The notes beneath the pieces are model-generated. The model saw nothing but the letters and a program-made list of their open reading frames with translations, searched no databases and was not told the origin of the DNA. Shown piece by piece: positions 4,805-6,391 of a stretch of DNA of 6,391 bases. This DNA is from Bacteroidales bacterium. GTDB lineage: Bacteria; Bacteroidota; Bacteroidia; Bacteroidales; UBA932. The stretch spans positions 1 to 6,391 of the forward strand of contig JAFZFL010000202.1 of assembly GCA_017555925.1 (NCBI GenBank), given 5' to 3'. The translations under genes and the position numbers were made by a program. Position 1 is the first letter of the stretch. Each line of letters begins with the position of its first letter.

Positions 4805-6190
4805 ATGAAATTTTATAGCACCAGAAACAGAGATAAACTATATTCATTGGAAGATGCCACCAAAATGGGACTTGCTCCCGACGGAGGTCTCTTCATGCCC
4901 GAGTACATACCGGAAGCAAATCTTGAAAAGATATTCAAACTTGCCCAGTGCTCCTTTGCAGAGATGGCATCATACTTGGCCACTCTTTTTTTCAAGAACA
5001 GCCTTACCCAGACACAAATTGAGGAGTCAATTCATAAAGCCCTCAACTTTAATGTTCCGTTAATAAAAATTGAGGACAAAAAGAAGGAGAGCCAACTCTA
5101 CACATTGGAATTGTTCCATGGCCCTACATACGCCTTCAAGGATGTTGGAGCATCATGCATGGGTCAGATATTAGGTGCCCTTAACCAGAAAAAAGAGCAG
5201 AAACTCATTATACTCACTGCCACATCTGGAGATACCGGAAGTGCCGTAGCAAGAGGATTCTACAATATCCCCGGAATTGAAGTTGTTGTTCTCTTTCCCG
5301 ACGGCAAAGTCAGTCCGCTCCAGGAGTGCCAGATGACAGCTTTAGGAAAAAACATAAAAGCAATTAGGGTAAACGGCACTTTTGATGACTGCCAGAGAGT
5401 TGTAAAGGAGATCTTCAACAATACTGAACTGAGGAAGAGAGTAAATGTAACATCTGCCAACTCCATTAACCTGCTCAGATGGATTCCACAGAGTTTCTAC
5501 TATTTTTATGCATATTCACAATGGATTGCCATGGAGCATGTCACCACTTTCAAGAAGTTTATGAATGGAGAAGATGTCGCCCTTCCAGAAGTTACATTTG
5601 TTGTACCGAGCGGAAACTACGGAAACATCTCTGCAGGAATGCTCGCAAAAAAAATGGGTCTGCCTATTAAAGAGTTTGTGGCAGCATCCAACAGCAACGA
5701 TGTATTTCCGCAATATCTTGCAACAGGCAAATATGAGCCCCGCCCGTCGGTACAGACTATTGCAAATGCTATGGACGTGGGCGCGCCAAGCAATTATGAG
5801 CGCATTCAGGTCTTGTACAACAACAGCTATCAGGAGATATGCAAAGAGATTAAAGGTTTCTCTTGCAATGATGAGCAGATTAAAGCAGCAATTGCAGAGC
5901 TATACAACAAATACGGCTATATCTCATGTCCGCATAGCGCGGTAGGCTATTTAGCCACAAAAAATTATATGAATAGCTTTGCCCAAAAGGGCGCAGAAAA
6001 TCAAATTGCAAAAAACACAATATGGCTCTCTACTGCCAGCCCTGCCAAATTCAGCGAAGTAATTGAACCCGTTATAGGTACAATGCCTCATATTCCTGAA
6101 CGTCTGCAGGAATTGCTGCAAAGGGATAAAAGTTCAACATCAATGGAGGCCTCCTCCGCAGATCTTGAAAAGATACTCCTGGAGTATTAG
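4805..6190 (+). CDS. thrC: Threonine synthase (PLP-dependent)
   Basis: ThrC converts O-phosphohomoserine and water to threonine and phosphate, the last step of the pathway. At 461 residues it belongs to the longer enterobacterial/yeast-like class rather than the shorter class of about 350 residues. It has the typical N-terminus KFYSTRN, then GLAPDGGLFMPE (22-33), the PLP-binding lysine in HGPTYAFKD (Lys112), TATSGDTGSA (138-147), SANSINLLRW (217-226), and the phosphate-binding loop PSGNYGN (268-274). A late motif, LSTASPAKF (408-416), is also conserved. ATG 4805 gives exactly the family's N-terminus. It is third in the operon, 28 nt after thrB with no promoter or terminator visible between them. 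Its stop codon interlocks with that of the convergent metF gene. Confidence 0.95.
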   Translation: MKFYSTRNRDKLYSLEDATKMGLAPDGGLFMPEYIPEANLEKIFKLAQCSFAEMASYLATLFFKNSLTQTQIEESIHKALNFNVPLIKIEDKKKESQLYTLELFHGPTYAFKDVGASCMGQILGALNQKKEQKLIILTATSGDTGSAVARGFYNIPGIEVVVLFPDGKVSPLQECQMTALGKNIKAIRVNGTFDDCQRVVKEIFNNTELRKRVNVTSANSINLLRWIPQSFYYFYAYSQWIAMEHVTTFKKFMNGEDVALPEVTFVVPSGNYGNISAGMLAKKMGLPIKEFVAASNSNDVFPQYLATGKYEPRPSVQTIANAMDVGAPSNYERIQVLYNNSYQEICKEIKGFSCNDEQIKAAIAELYNKYGYISCPHSAVGYLATKNYMNSFAQKGAENQIAKNTIWLSTASPAKFSEVIEPVIGTMPHIPERLQELLQRDKSSTSMEASSADLEKILLEY

Positions 6191-6391
6191 AACGCTTTGC
6201 GTATAATCTCACGCACATTGTCCGATTTACCCATTGTATAGAAGTGAATTGCTTTTGCTCCATGCTCAAGCAATTCCTTACATTGGGTTATACACCACTC
6301 CACACCCACACTATATATTTGGGCATTATCCTTACACTTCACCAGCTCCTTCATCAAATCCTGAGGCAAATCTATAGAGAAGGCCTGAGGC
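6187..6391 (-). CDS. metF: Methylenetetrahydrofolate reductase, C-terminal part (truncated by window edge)
   Basis: Only the last 67 codons are present; the 5' part lies right of the window. The fragment reads PQAFSIDLPQDL, then SVGVEWCITQCKELLEHG, then AIHFYTMGKSDNVREIIRKAF at the end. The spacing of a GVEWC-type segment, KELL and HFYTMG before a short final helix is the recognised C-terminus of MetF, the flavoprotein that reduces 5,10-methylene-THF to 5-methyl-THF for methionine synthesis. The reading frame stays open to the edge, so the gene is cut by the window and not degraded. Its stop (TAA, 6189-6187) overlaps the thrC stop on the other strand. Confidence 0.85.
   Translation of the reverse strand, partial: PQAFSIDLPQDLMKELVKCKDNAQIYSVGVEWCITQCKELLEHGAKAIHFYTMGKSDNVREIIRKAF

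Noticed and set aside
5565..5945. 126-codon plus-strand frame inside thrC
   Set aside because: It is in another frame of a gene with intact catalytic motifs throughout, and its Arg/Ser/Thr-rich product looks like an out-of-frame translation.
1..6391. CRISPR array, insertion sequence, phage or defence system
   Set aside because: No regularly spaced repeats, transposase motifs, long terminal inverted repeats or nuclease-type genes are visible. All coding regions are assigned to metabolic or membrane families.

Overview
The window reads as a chromosomal segment of a member of the Bacteroidota, most likely order Bacteroidales. Three things point there. Promoter-like sites match the Bacteroidetes consensus (-33 TTTG, about 20 nt, -7 TAnnTTTG) rather than TTGACA/TATAAT. 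Shine-Dalgarno sequences are mostly absent. The intergenic DNA is very AT-rich while the genes have moderate GC. No mobile element, CRISPR array, tRNA gene or complete rRNA gene is visible.

Layout. Positions 1-90 hold a leftward (minus-strand) promoter with a near-perfect Bacteroidetes consensus. Its transcript ends at the window edge in GAGTTCTTTG, which resembles the boxA-like leader in front of Bacteroidetes 16S rRNA, so an rRNA operon may begin just left of the window. After an AT-rich gap come two overlapping plus-strand genes (274-819 and 816-1340), a pair of half-size CHR-family chromate transporter subunits. Facing them is a minus-strand gene (2031-1384) for a six-helix DUF308/HdeD-type membrane protein. 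A divergent intergenic region (about 2032-2170) holds the promoter of that gene and the promoter of the threonine operon.

The threonine operon fills 2171-6190. It has a 28-residue Thr/Ile-rich leader peptide, a 165-nt AT-rich leader, a monofunctional aspartate kinase (2423-3787), homoserine kinase thrB (3784-4776) and threonine synthase thrC (4805-6190). Together these supply the first and the last two enzymes of the aspartate-to-threonine pathway. Aspartate-semialdehyde dehydrogenase and homoserine dehydrogenase are not in the window. The kinase resembles the N-terminal half of bifunctional ThrA but stops where the dehydrogenase domain would begin. Converging on thrC, with interlocked stop codons, is the 3' end of a methylenetetrahydrofolate reductase gene (metF), which serves the methionine branch of the same amino-acid family.

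The most interesting element is the leader of the threonine operon. Its short peptide carries the run ITTTSTTIT, echoing the Thr/Ile run of enterobacterial ThrL. The gene sits almost directly on its predicted transcription start, and the RNA offers mutually exclusive pairings inside the leader reading frame. This looks like ribosome-mediated attenuation of thr genes in a Bacteroidetes setting. The mechanism is inferred, not shown.
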